A DNA stretch of 33,284 bases. Origin: a virus. A program made the translations under genes and the position numbers. Each line of letters starts with the position of its first letter. Position 1 is the stretch's first letter. Where the stretch lies: the IMG/VR virus record IMGVR_UViG_3300005823_000010, positions 1 through 33,284 of that record; one strand, written 5' to 3'. The notes beneath the pieces are model-generated. The model saw only the letters and a list, made by a program, of their open reading frames with translations, was not told the DNA's origin and searched no databases. Positions 7,093 to 13,859 of this stretch are shown in pieces.

Positions 7093-8084
7093 TCGAGCGC
7101 CTTCCAAGGCTCGATGTCACACGTCTGGCCGCTGACTTTTCAGCGGCCGTTCGTGCGGCACACTCCGAGGCTGAGCTGCAAGCGATCCGAGATCGCAATG
7201 CCGCGGAGACCGACCCGGCCGTCGACCACGTCCACGACTTCACTGATGCGAATGACCTGATGGCTGAGGCCATCGATCTGCAGTGGAAGGGACTGGCCGA
7301 CTTCACGGAATCTGACTGGAGCTGGTCTGACTTCAGCGACGAGATCGAGACAGCATGGAACCGGGCCAAGAGCACCGGCTTCCATCTCTGCCGGATCCTC
7401 GTTGGCTGCGAGTTCAGCGGCACCGTCCGCGATGCGTTCATCGAGCGCGGTCACTCAGTCATGTCGTGCGATCTGCTGCCTACCGAGGCACCGGGCCCAC
7501 ACTATCAGGGCGACGTCCGCGACATCATCAACGATGGCTGGCATCTCGGGATCTTTCATCCGAGCTGCACCAATCTCACCAATGCCGGCGTGAAGCACCT
7601 CGTTCGAGGTGGCCAGCGGATCAACCCTGAGAGGTGGATCGCCATGGAGCGTGACGCCGAGTTTTTCAGGGATCTGGAGAGCGCGCCAATCGAGCGGATC
7701 GCTCGCGAGAATCCGATCATGCACTGCTACGCTCGGGAGATCGTCGGACGCAAGGCTGACCAGTACATACAGCCGAACCGCTACGGCCATGACGTGAGCA
7801 AAAAGACCGGGCTCTGGTTGAAGGATCTGCCCAAGCTGCTCGACGATCCAGCGCAGCACATCGCGCCGAGGCTGATCGAGTACAAGGGCAAGATCGTGAA
7901 GCGATGGGCCAACCAGTCACCTTGCGGCGCAGACAGCCGCGGGCCCAGTGCGACACGAGGCCACGAGCGCAGCGTTTTCTTCAGTGGGATAGCCAATGCA
8001 ATGGCTGACCAGTGGGGAGGCATCATGGCCAAGCTCAGGGCGCCTGCCGGCGCATCTGTCACTCAGCTGGAGCTCGCACTATGA
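7089..8084 (+). CDS. Cytosine-methyltransferase-like fold protein with extra N-terminal domain, 331 aa
   Basis: Residues 102-250 match the phage group commonly labelled DNA cytosine methyltransferase. The SAM-binding glycine loop is RILVGCEFSG (102-111), and the acidic residue after strand 2 is D128 (VMSCDLLP). Motif IV is FHPSC (156-160), in the place of the 'PPC' of C5-methyltransferases, with C160 as candidate nucleophile. Motif VI-like ENP is at 207-209, followed by YIQPNRYGHDVSKKTGLWLKDLP. No target-recognition domain is evident. The first 100 residues form an additional acidic helical domain not usual for this group. It overlaps the preceding gene (ATGA) and the second PP-loop gene (ATGA), so the three are one translation unit. 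It may methylate DNA or perform another base modification. Confidence 0.78.
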   Translation: MIERLPRLDVTRLAADFSAAVRAAHSEAELQAIRDRNAAETDPAVDHVHDFTDANDLMAEAIDLQWKGLADFTESDWSWSDFSDEIETAWNRAKSTGFHLCRILVGCEFSGTVRDAFIERGHSVMSCDLLPTEAPGPHYQGDVRDIINDGWHLGIFHPSCTNLTNAGVKHLVRGGQRINPERWIAMERDAEFFRDLESAPIERIARENPIMHCYAREIVGRKADQYIQPNRYGHDVSKKTGLWLKDLPKLLDDPAQHIAPRLIEYKGKIVKRWANQSPCGADSRGPSATRGHERSVFFSGIANAMADQWGGIMAKLRAPAGASVTQLELAL

Positions 8085-8938
8085 GCAACAAGCCAGTAAA
8101 CGGTCGCCCGACCTACTGCACCTACGAGCCGGAGTACATCCGGCTCAAGGGTGTGGTGCCGGCGCCGAACGACAATGGACCTGAGGCGCTCGTCAATCTG
8201 GGCGCTCAGTTCTACGTCAGTCACTCAGGCGGCAAGGACTCGCAGGCCATGTATGCCTACCTCCTCCGCATCGGAGTACCGCACGACCAGATCACCGTGG
8301 TCCATGCCAACCTCGGAGAGGTGGAGTGGCCCGGAGTCATCGATCACATCAGGGCCAACATCAGCCACGAGCTGCATGTCGTGAAGGCCGGCAAGACGTT
8401 TCTGGAGATGGTTGAACGCCGCTTCGAGAGCAGGCCTGAAGTGCCATGCTGGCCGAGCCCGAAGCACCGCCAATGCACGTCCGACCTGAAGCGCGGGCCG
8501 ATCTACAAGTTCATCAGGAACCACATGAAGGACAACGGCTACACGCTCGGGATCAACACCATGGGCCTGCGAGCTGAGGAGTCATCGAGCCGAGCCAAGA
8601 TCGCACCGGGCCGGATCAACATGACCCTGAGCAAAGCCGGCCGCACCGTCCACGACTGGTTGCCGATCCACAGCTGGAAGGTCAACCGCGTCTGGAAGGA
8701 GATCGAGCTCGCTGGCCAGCAACGCTTCCATGCCTACAACTCAGGCAACGAGCGGCTCAGCTGTATGTTCTGCATCATGGGCTGCGAGGGAGATCTCAGG
8801 AACGCTGCACGACAGAACCCGGAGCTCGCGGCCAAGTACATCGAGCTGGAGGAGCGCACCGGCTACACGATGTTCCCCTCGGGCCCACTGGCCGAGAAGC
8901 TGCTCAACCTACCACCAACCCAGAAGGAGCTATTCTGA
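8081..8938 (+). CDS. PP-loop ATPase, PAPS-reductase-like family (second of two), 285 aa
   Basis: This protein has a canonical PP-loop HSGGKDSQAM (48-57). It also has the family's RQCTSDLKRGPI (130-141) and GLRAEESSSR (162-171) blocks, plus three cysteines in LSCMFCIMGC (C228, C231, C235) that could bind an Fe-S cluster. This arrangement is like phage PAPS-reductase-like proteins and broadly like DndC of DNA phosphorothioation. The ATG at 8081 overlaps the methyltransferase-like gene by four bases. It shares little sequence with the other PP-loop protein 5218-6219, so the two are probably not recent duplicates. A joint role in nucleotide or DNA modification is inferred from family and gene order, not shown. 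Confidence 0.85.
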   Translation: MSNKPVNGRPTYCTYEPEYIRLKGVVPAPNDNGPEALVNLGAQFYVSHSGGKDSQAMYAYLLRIGVPHDQITVVHANLGEVEWPGVIDHIRANISHELHVVKAGKTFLEMVERRFESRPEVPCWPSPKHRQCTSDLKRGPIYKFIRNHMKDNGYTLGINTMGLRAEESSSRAKIAPGRINMTLSKAGRTVHDWLPIHSWKVNRVWKEIELAGQQRFHAYNSGNERLSCMFCIMGCEGDLRNAARQNPELAAKYIELEERTGYTMFPSGPLAEKLLNLPPTQKELF

Positions 8939-9192
8939 TGAGAACCGCGAGAGAGAAAGAGATCCACCAGCAACAGATCGACTATGTCAACAACTCAGGG
9001 ATCACCGTCGAGGTGGTCCACATCCACGGCACCGTCGACATCAAGCGAGACGGCGAGACGCTGGTCTACCTGCAGGGATTCGAGGGCGAGGTGTTCTGCA
9101 CCGAGGCGCTGCATCTCTGGAACAAGTACGAGGACATCACGCAGAGCGAGGTCAATGAGCTGCTGGCATATCCGTATGCCGACATCGAGTGA
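8938..9192 (+). CDS. Unknown small protein, 84 aa
   Basis: The start at 8938 overlaps the stop of the PP-loop gene by one base (TGATG) and has AAGGAG upstream. The protein begins with a charged helix (REKEIHQQQIDYVNNSG) and continues with alternating strand-like residues (VEVVHIHGTVDIKRDGETLVYLQG) and a short acidic end. No hydrophobic anchor or zinc motif is present. I recognise no family. Translational coupling suggests it works with the second PP-loop ATPase, perhaps as a small partner. Confidence 0.7.
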   Translation: MRTAREKEIHQQQIDYVNNSGITVEVVHIHGTVDIKRDGETLVYLQGFEGEVFCTEALHLWNKYEDITQSEVNELLAYPYADIE

Positions 9193-9237
9193 TCGCTTCG
9201 AGCGCATCAGGCCTAACCTGGCACTGGTGTTCTCGGA

Positions 9238-9269
9238 GGGAATCATTCCCAAGGTCCCAATGCGGGACC
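9238..9269 (+). promoter_or_regulatory. Palindrome GGGAAT-C-ATTCCC and following hairpin before the HTH gene
   Basis: A perfect 13-bp dyad with one-base centre (9238-9250) is followed by GGTCCC-AATGC-GGGACC (9253-9269). Both lie in the 99-base gap before the small HTH gene at 9292. The dyad is a candidate autoregulatory operator for that protein; the second element can form an RNA hairpin just upstream of the ribosome site at 9277. No clear promoter boxes are visible. Confidence 0.5.
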
Positions 9270-9291
9270 CAACCAACGCGAGGAAAGCGAC

Positions 9292-9489
9292 ATGAAGCCA
9301 GACGCCAGCACCCACGACACCAGCCACAAGTACCAGCACGATCTGATTCTCTCGACAGGGATGACTCAGCCGGCGCTGGCCGAAGCACTGGGCGTTACGG
9401 ACAAGACAATCAGGAATTGGCAGTCGGGGAGGAGACCCTGGCCGTACACGGCGCAGTTCTGCATCGAATGTATTGTGCTGCAGCCTTAG
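9292..9489 (+). CDS. Small helix-turn-helix DNA-binding protein (Cro/XRE-like), 65 aa
   Basis: Residues 24-46 read MTQPALAEALGVTDKTIRNW followed by QSG, a classical helix-turn-helix of the XRE/Cro type ('tQ..lA..lGvt..tI.nW..G'). The start ATG at 9292 has CGCGAGGAAA upstream. At 65 residues it is the length of a minimal Cro-like repressor, although the C-terminus (YTAQFCIECIVLQP) is unusual. It is last in the plus operon, preceded by a palindrome at 9238-9250 that could be its operator. Its stop overlaps the end of the convergent minus operon by four bases, with no terminator between. It may regulate the early operons; the target is unknown. Confidence 0.82.
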   Translation: MKPDASTHDTSHKYQHDLILSTGMTQPALAEALGVTDKTIRNWQSGRRPWPYTAQFCIECIVLQP

Positions 9490-9839
9490 TGCCGGACGCC
9501 AGTGTCCATATGGCCGGCAGTGCCCGGAGCGAAATCGTCAGGATCATCAGACTCTCTGTACTTCTTGGATTCGGGGATCCTGACGAGGCCGAGCTGGCCG
9601 TCCTTCAGGCAGAGCACGTCGCCCGGGCTGACTTGGATCTCCATGCCAGTGAACGCACCTTGGATGAGCAGCTGGTTGCCGGGGATCGCCTTCATGCGGC
9701 ACATGAAGGGCTCAAGGAACCGAGCGACCTCCTCCTCATTCTCGACACGCCATTGCACGTAGCTATCGACCTTGGGCAGATCGCGCGGCATCGGTATCGA
9801 TGCTGCTACGCCGCGTCCTCGAAGTTTATCTCCCGCCAT
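9486..9839 (-). CDS. Unknown protein, 117 aa, end of minus early operon
   Basis: The ATG at 9839 has GGAG eight bases upstream and overlaps the preceding small gene by 34 bases. The middle contains VDSYVQWRVENEEEVARFLEPF and a strand-rich part (NQLLIQGAFTGMEIQVSPGDVL) ending in CLKDGQLGLV. This reads like a small beta-barrel or PUA-like domain, a common pattern in short phage early proteins. No catalytic motif is seen. It is the last gene of the minus operon and meets the plus operon tail to tail with a four-base overlap of stop codons. Confidence 0.72.
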   Translation of the reverse strand: MAGDKLRGRGVAASIPMPRDLPKVDSYVQWRVENEEEVARFLEPFMCRMKAIPGNQLLIQGAFTGMEIQVSPGDVLCLKDGQLGLVRIPESKKYRESDDPDDFAPGTAGHMDTGVRH

Positions 9840-9964
9840 TCACCATTCTCCAGACACTCGGGCGGCTCCAGCGGAGACCGGATCCGAATGATCTGACCAC
9901 AGAACATCTGATACTTCGGCCAAGCAGGATTGCGCTTGACGATGATCGGACGGTAGATGGTCAT
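9806..9964 (-). CDS. Unknown small protein, 52 aa
   Basis: The ATG at 9964 overlaps the stop of the Ref-like gene as ATGA; eight more codons upstream belong to the neighbour. The protein is short and basic in its first half (MTIYRPIIVKRNPAWPKYQM) and acidic at the end (GEWREINFEDAA). No family is recognised. Its 3' end overlaps the next gene by 34 bases in another frame. Coupling on both sides supports a real but tiny gene. Confidence 0.6.
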   Translation of the reverse strand: MTIYRPIIVKRNPAWPKYQMFCGQIIRIRSPLEPPECLENGEWREINFEDAA

Positions 9965-10407
9965 TGTCTTGCATTCAGTTCTATCCATCGGTTTCGAGTA
10001 CGCCTTGCGGCCCTTCTATTGACATTGTGCTCAGGCCAAGGGCTCTCGTCAAACTGAGCAATGAGAAAATTCTGCACAGGAATCAGGATCTTGACCTCAT
10101 CCCCGAACACCTCCTCGAACGCATACCGGCCATGAGCCAATGCGGGACCCAGTTCTCGGGTCATCGGATCGCGCTGCAACCCAGGATCGCAAACCCCGAA
10201 GTGGTGCCACATACAGAGGCCCACGGTGTTGGCGTGTTGGTCTGATTCGACACCGACCCGGCGCCCGTTCTCTGTGACGTGCTCGATGGTGGTCCAGCGG
10301 TCGAGGTGGCCGCGGAGCAGGCAGGGCAGGCACCCGCAATAGATCTTGATTTTGTCCAGCCGGACCCGCTCGTCCTTCAGGATCCGCGGAGTCTTACCGA
10401 CCAAGGC
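9961..10407 (-). CDS. Ref/NinG-like HNH nuclease, about 148 aa (start uncertain)
   Basis: The protein shows IYCGCLPCLLRGHLDRWTTI, then EHVTENGRR, then VGLCMWHHFGVCDPG: paired cysteines, a histidine-rich strand and a C..HH ending. This is the pattern of the Ref family of phage recombination-associated HNH nucleases, which cut DNA at RecA-bound sites. It is followed by a 'REL..ALAHGRYAFEEVFGD' tail also typical of that group. No ATG lies before the domain. A TTG at 10407 overlaps the preceding small gene by 14 bases and is used here. The frame is open up to a GTG at 10482 but mirrors the neighbour there. A frameshifted fusion with the 57-residue ORF is another possibility. Confidence 0.68.
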   Translation of the reverse strand, partial: ALVGKTPRILKDERVRLDKIKIYCGCLPCLLRGHLDRWTTIEHVTENGRRVGVESDQHANTVGLCMWHHFGVCDPGLQRDPMTRELGPALAHGRYAFEEVFGDEVKILIPVQNFLIAQFDESPWPEHNVNRRAARRTRNRWIELNARQ

Positions 10408-10567
10408 CGGGGCCCCGGTCGAAGTGGGGCACGATGCGCAACCCTGGTTGCGGATTCTTGTACTCACCGATCCAGCCAACACGGATGAACAGAGCTCGGA
10501 TCTCGTCGGACCTCAGCGTCGACAGCTTGCTGCCCTGCTTGGTCGCACTCACATAGTTATTTGCCAT
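10394..10567 (-). CDS. Unknown small protein, 57 aa
   Basis: The ATG at 10567 has a perfect GAGGAG seven bases upstream within the motif ATCGAGGAGTA, which also precedes two other minus-strand genes. The product begins MANNYVSATKQGSKLSTLRS and ends in RIVPHFDRGPGLGR. It is basic, without membrane segments. No family is recognised. The strong ribosome site makes translation likely. Its end overlaps the putative start of the Ref-like gene, whose own ribosome site is poor, so this ORF may serve to couple or, by +1 frameshift, to start that protein. Confidence 0.65.
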   Translation of the reverse strand: MANNYVSATKQGSKLSTLRSDEIRALFIRVGWIGEYKNPQPGLRIVPHFDRGPGLGR

Positions 10568-10590
10568 TCAATACTCCTCGATGTCGTTGT

Positions 10591-10902
10591 TCACAGCTCC
10601 GGCCTCTTGCCGACCAGTATCGTGTCGTCGCCCCTGAGCGACGAGGCAATCGTCAGCTCGAGCCAGTCCTGATTCTCCTCGTCCCAGTCCCACGCATAGC
10701 CGTGCATGACCTCGTAGCTCCCGAACGAGATGTAGAGCACCGGATCGCCGGATTCAGTGTCCTTGGTGCGTAGCACACCGAGGTTGCTCAGAATGTCAGC
10801 CACGGCGACGGCCGCAGCCTTGCGCTGCTTTTTCTTGTAGCCCTGATCCTTCATCCAGTCGAGGCAATGCTCCTCGACCCAGTCGATCATTTCCTGTTTC
10901 AT
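10591..10902 (-). CDS. Unknown acidic protein, 103 aa
   Basis: The start is the ATG at 10902, overlapping the DUF1064 gene stop as ATGA and preceded by GAGGAG. Longer codons upstream mirror the neighbour. The product has an amphipathic N-terminal helix (MKQEMIDWVEEHCLDWMKDQ), a short basic stretch (KKKQRK), and an acidic C-terminal half rich in aromatic residues (YAWDWDEENQDWLELTIASS). It is probably cytoplasmic. No family is recognised. Its location after a nuclease-like gene suggests a DNA-metabolism role, but this is only context. Confidence 0.7.
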   Translation of the reverse strand: MKQEMIDWVEEHCLDWMKDQGYKKKQRKAAAVAVADILSNLGVLRTKDTESGDPVLYISFGSYEVMHGYAWDWDEENQDWLELTIASSLRGDDTILVGKRPEL

Positions 10903-11333
10903 GTGTACTCCTCGATGTCGTAGCCCATTGCTCTCATAAGGGCTCGTTTGATTTTGTAGATCCCCGTGCGGTGCCCGCTCTGCATCTTCACGTCCTCGAT
11001 GACGATAGGCCACCAAGGTTTCTCCCATCTCTCATATTTGAAATCAGCCTCGTAGGTCAGGTGCCGGTCCCACTTGTTGTGCTGGTTCGAGCTCACCATG
11101 ATCGGCACGCCGCCAATGGTGATCGGAAATTTCGGATGCACTTCGAGGTGCCGGATCTCGCCGGCCTTTTCGAGCAGCTTGAGCTCCATGTAGCGATTGA
11201 GCTCGCGCTTGCTGTCGAACCGGATGCCATCGTGGACAGGCTTGCGGACGTTGCCGTAGCGGCCCTTGCTGCGCTTCTTGCCAACCGATGTCTTGCCGAG
11301 ATCCTCCTCAGTCCATCGCCTTTGCTTTACCAT
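10899..11333 (-). CDS. DUF1064-family nuclease-like protein, 144 aa
   Basis: The protein matches the phage DUF1064 family: RYGNVRKPVHDGIRFDSKRE (25-44), LLEKAGEIRHLEVHPKFPI, then YEADFKYE (94-101) and VIEDVK (111-116). E44, D97, E113 and K116 form the pattern E...D...ExK of PD-(D/E)XK-type nucleases, and this family is generally considered to be Holliday-junction-resolvase- or endonuclease-like. The ATG at 11333 gives the normal family length. A GAGGG lies rather far upstream, inside one arm of an inverted repeat (11342-11409), so translation may depend on RNA structure. It could cleave branched replication or recombination intermediates. Confidence 0.82.
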   Translation of the reverse strand: MVKQRRWTEEDLGKTSVGKKRSKGRYGNVRKPVHDGIRFDSKRELNRYMELKLLEKAGEIRHLEVHPKFPITIGGVPIMVSSNQHNKWDRHLTYEADFKYERWEKPWWPIVIEDVKMQSGHRTGIYKIKRALMRAMGYDIEEYT

Positions 11334-11341
11334 GTCACTGT

Positions 11342-11409
11342 CGCCCTCAGAAGGTATGGGGAGCTGGTCCGCACGGTAGCTGCCAGTGAACCTAAAGCCA
11401 CTGAGGGCG
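11342..11409 (-). repeat. Inverted repeat, 9-bp arms with 50-base loop
   Basis: CGCCCTCAG (11342-11350) and CTGAGGGCG (11401-11409) are exact inverted copies framing the gap between the 83-residue gene and the DUF1064 gene. The 50 bases between them can pair further (AGGT/ACCT). The downstream arm on the minus strand carries GAGGG, the only ribosome-site-like sequence for the DUF1064 gene, so folding would hide it. There is no U-run, so it is not a terminator, and no cloverleaf consensus, so not a tRNA. Confidence 0.6.
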
Positions 11410-11412
11410 GCA

Positions 11413-11664
11413 TCATTGCTCGCTCCGTTTCACAAATAATTTCACGATCTCGCGGGCCTCTTTGTATTCCTTCCAGTCTCGGATCTCGTCACCCAGGCCA
11501 TCAGCCTCCTCCCACACCGCCTCACCGAACCACGGCAGCCAGTCGGAGCCGTAGCGCATCTTGAGTACCACCAACGCGATGGCCAGCCTGTCGGCCAGCA
11601 GCGTGATCCGTTTATCGGATTTTGCCCTGCGCGCGCAGTTTTCGTTGCATTGCTCCGTAGGCAT
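11413..11664 (-). CDS. Unknown small protein, 83 aa, overlapping the helicase 3' end
   Basis: The ATG at 11664 has GAGGAAAT directly upstream and lies 53 bases inside the end of the helicase gene. The long open frame up to 11883 is only a mirror of the helicase. The product has two cysteines near the start (TEQCNENCARR) and a helical body (RLAIALVVLKMRYGSDWLPW), then an acidic-to-basic helix at the end (DEIRDWKEYKEAREIVKLFV). No family is recognised. The spacing suggests translation by the same ribosomes that finish the helicase, hence a possible partner. Confidence 0.68.
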   Translation of the reverse strand: MPTEQCNENCARRAKSDKRITLLADRLAIALVVLKMRYGSDWLPWFGEAVWEEADGLGDEIRDWKEYKEAREIVKLFVKRSEQ

Positions 11665-13183
11665 ATTTCCTCGACTGGATGTAGTTGCGGACCCGTTTGT
11701 CGGGCGGGATGGTGGCTTGGATCTCCCACTGTGGATCTGGCCAGCAGAGGGACTTTTTCTTGAACTGGTTGCGAGCCCAATTTTCCGACTCGTTGTTCGC
11801 GTTGGCGTGATGCCTGAGCATGGCGTAGAACTGCTCGTGGCTGACCCAACCCTTCGGCAGGGCCTTGACCATGTTCTTGCCAATGCGCACGAGGTCGGCC
11901 TCTTGCACGGCCACGTCTCGCTTGGCCAGTGGCACCTCCCAACCGCATTTTGGACAGATCCTCATGCCGCTGAAGATGTGGCTGCACTCCTCGCATACCT
12001 GCTCACGCTTCTCGTGCTCGCCTGACTTGGGATCCTTGGTCCAGTTCTCGCAGGCCTTCTGGCCCTCATCGAGGCGCCAGCGGAACAGATCGTCGGCCAT
12101 GCCCAGAGCGGTCACGTTGCCGGCGTGGTCGAGCACCATGCACGTCTTGAACCCCGGATCGTCGGGGTCCTTGATGACGTCGCCAAGCTCGTCGACCGCG
12201 GGCCTCATGCCCCGGCCGATCATCTGGAGGTGCAGGACGATGGACTTGGTCGGCCGCGCGATGACGATGCAGTTCACACTCGGCGCATCGAATCCGTAGC
12301 TGGCAATCGACACGTTGACGAGCACCTGGATCTGGCCAGCCTTGAACTGCTCGACAATCTCTGCGCGCTGCTCTGGCGTTTTCTTGACGTGCAAGGAGGC
12401 CGAGCTGACACCGAGCTCACGGAACCGATCATGCAGGGCCTCGCAATGGGCTATGTCGACCGCGAAAACGATGGTGTGGCGATCTGAGGCCAGCCTGAGC
12501 CAATTGTCGACGACATCCCCGACCAGCGTGACACAGGCAGCCGACAGCGGCTTGCTCTGGTAGTCGCCCTTCGAGACCTTGACGCCTGTCAGATCTGGCG
12601 TGGCGCCGCCCCAGTATTCGCAAGGTGCCAGCCAGCCATCGGTCGTCAGGCGCCGGACGCTGGTGACGTGCTTGATCTCAGTGAAAAATCTCCCGAGGCC
12701 CTTACCAGTCTGACGCGCTGGCGTGGCTGTGTATCCATCTATCCGGGCCTTGGGAGCGTAGTGGTGCAGGATCTCCAAGATCTTCGGCGCCATGCTCAGG
12801 TGACACTCGTCGACGAGCACCCGATTGACTTTGGGGAACCAGAAATTTGAGCGTCGTGCTCTGGCGATCAGTGTCGGCCAGCTCACAACATGGACAGGCG
12901 CGACAGGATTCCATCGTTCGCCCGGGCGCTTGGCCCTCAGGATCCCGACATTCTCGATGCCGACCTGACTGCCGACTATTCGAGCAGTCTGCGTGAAGAT
13001 CTCATTCCGAGGTGTCAGGATCGCCGTGTCATCGCCTCGGGCCAGCTCCCGCTTGGCGATCAGTGCTTGAATGATTGTCTTGCCGGAGCCCGTTGGGCTG
13101 CAGTGGATGACGCGGTCATCGATGCCGTGGTGCATGGCATAGTTGACGTCATCGTCCTGGTACTGGCGCGGCGTGATTATCAT
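11612..13183 (-). CDS. SF2 DNA/RNA helicase with C-terminal zinc ribbon, 523 aa
   Basis: Superfamily 2 helicases unwind nucleic acid with ATP. Motif I is SPTGSGKT (29-36), motif II is DECH (125-128), motif III is TATP (152-155) and motif VI is QMIGRGMRP (320-328). A Q-motif-like PRQYQ lies at 5-9. These make a complete RecA-like pair of the UvsW/RecG/SSL2-like phage type. After it comes CEEC...CPKC (C397, C400, C410, C413), a zinc ribbon that may give DNA specificity. The ATG at 13183 overlaps the preceding stop as ATGA with AGGAAG upstream. It probably acts in replication initiation, branch migration or origin melting together with the recombination operon at 16784-19236. Confidence 0.93.
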   Translation of the reverse strand: MIITPRQYQDDDVNYAMHHGIDDRVIHCSPTGSGKTIIQALIAKRELARGDDTAILTPRNEIFTQTARIVGSQVGIENVGILRAKRPGERWNPVAPVHVVSWPTLIARARRSNFWFPKVNRVLVDECHLSMAPKILEILHHYAPKARIDGYTATPARQTGKGLGRFFTEIKHVTSVRRLTTDGWLAPCEYWGGATPDLTGVKVSKGDYQSKPLSAACVTLVGDVVDNWLRLASDRHTIVFAVDIAHCEALHDRFRELGVSSASLHVKKTPEQRAEIVEQFKAGQIQVLVNVSIASYGFDAPSVNCIVIARPTKSIVLHLQMIGRGMRPAVDELGDVIKDPDDPGFKTCMVLDHAGNVTALGMADDLFRWRLDEGQKACENWTKDPKSGEHEKREQVCEECSHIFSGMRICPKCGWEVPLAKRDVAVQEADLVRIGKNMVKALPKGWVSHEQFYAMLRHHANANNESENWARNQFKKKSLCWPDPQWEIQATIPPDKRVRNYIQSRKYAYGAMQRKLRAQGKIR

Positions 13184-13365
13184 TTCGGCTTCCTATGCTT
13201 GTTTGCGTTCGGGCAGGTCGCGAAGTGGCTGATGTGGCCACGCTCAGGATCGAACACGAACGGATCGTCAGGAGGCACGGAGCTGTAGTCGACTGGCATG
13301 TTCTTGCCCGACTTGGTTTTCATCCAGACGATGATCGCCCCACAGCTCCGACACTCCGTACTCAC
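13180..13365 (-). CDS. Small zinc-finger-like protein, 61 aa, GTG start
   Basis: The GTG at 13365 overlaps the preceding stop as GTGA, with GAGGA just upstream. The product has ECRSCGAIIVWMKTKSGKNM followed by PVD, then HISHFATCPNA. This is a recurring small phage protein with CxxC near the N-terminus and HF.tCP near the C-terminus, probably holding one zinc ion. The function is not known; such proteins are usually near helicases and primases in phage genomes. Here it lies directly before the SF2 helicase, coupled by ATGA. Confidence 0.75.
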   Translation of the reverse strand: MSTECRSCGAIIVWMKTKSGKNMPVDYSSVPPDDPFVFDPERGHISHFATCPNANKHRKPK

Positions 13366-13859
13366 TCCTCGGTCTCCTCCAGCTCGTCCTTCTGAGCAAA
13401 GCCACCAGCAGGGCAGCTGTTGTACTCATTCGGGGTGCCGGCTTCGAGTGGCGTCATAACTTGGCGCTTGATGACAGCGTTGCGGAACACAATCTTGAAC
13501 ATCTCCTTGTGATCCTCGCACCGCTTCTCCTCGTACATGGCGGTCATCTCGTGCCGTGTCATCTGGGCCTCGCGGTCGAGCAGCTCGCCCTCACGCTTAC
13601 GGTAGTGATCCAGCTCGCTGGTCAGATCGCCAACGGCATCGCGCGTCCTTTCCAGAACCAGCTCGACGTCCTTGATCTGCTCCTCCAGCTCTTTGTTGTT
13701 CCTCCTCAGGTAGTTGTTGGTGAATTCGAGGCCATCAGCCTCGTCCTTCAGCTGCAGGAACTGGTGCATCGCGTCGGCACTGAATGTCGACTTGGTAGAC
13801 AGCTCACTGATGATCTCGCTGATTTTATCGATATGGTTCTGTTCTTGTTCTTCTGCCAT
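13362..13859 (-). CDS. Coiled-coil protein, 165 aa
   Basis: The ATG at 13859 overlaps the ParB-like stop by one base (TGATG) and has GGAG seven bases upstream; upstream codons are noise. Residues about 40-110 form a long heptad-rich coiled coil (NNYLRRNNKELEEQIKDVEL followed by VLERTRDAVGDLTSELDHYR). It is followed by a mixed C-terminal part with EEKRCEDHKEMFKIVFRNAV and a low-complexity acidic end. It likely oligomerises, perhaps as a scaffold for the ParB-like or helicase proteins beside it. No catalytic motif is present. Confidence 0.75.
   Translation of the reverse strand: MAEEQEQNHIDKISEIISELSTKSTFSADAMHQFLQLKDEADGLEFTNNYLRRNNKELEEQIKDVELVLERTRDAVGDLTSELDHYRKREGELLDREAQMTRHEMTAMYEEKRCEDHKEMFKIVFRNAVIKRQVMTPLEAGTPNEYNSCPAGGFAQKDELEETEE

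Noticed and set aside
9694-9896. Plus-strand ORF covering 9189-9896
   Set aside because: It overlaps the small HTH gene and mirrors the minus-strand genes at 9486-9964; no coding evidence.
11342-11409. tRNA gene
   Set aside because: The length and 9-bp arms are suggestive, but there is no T-loop GTTCRA in the right place, no anticodon arm and no cloverleaf.
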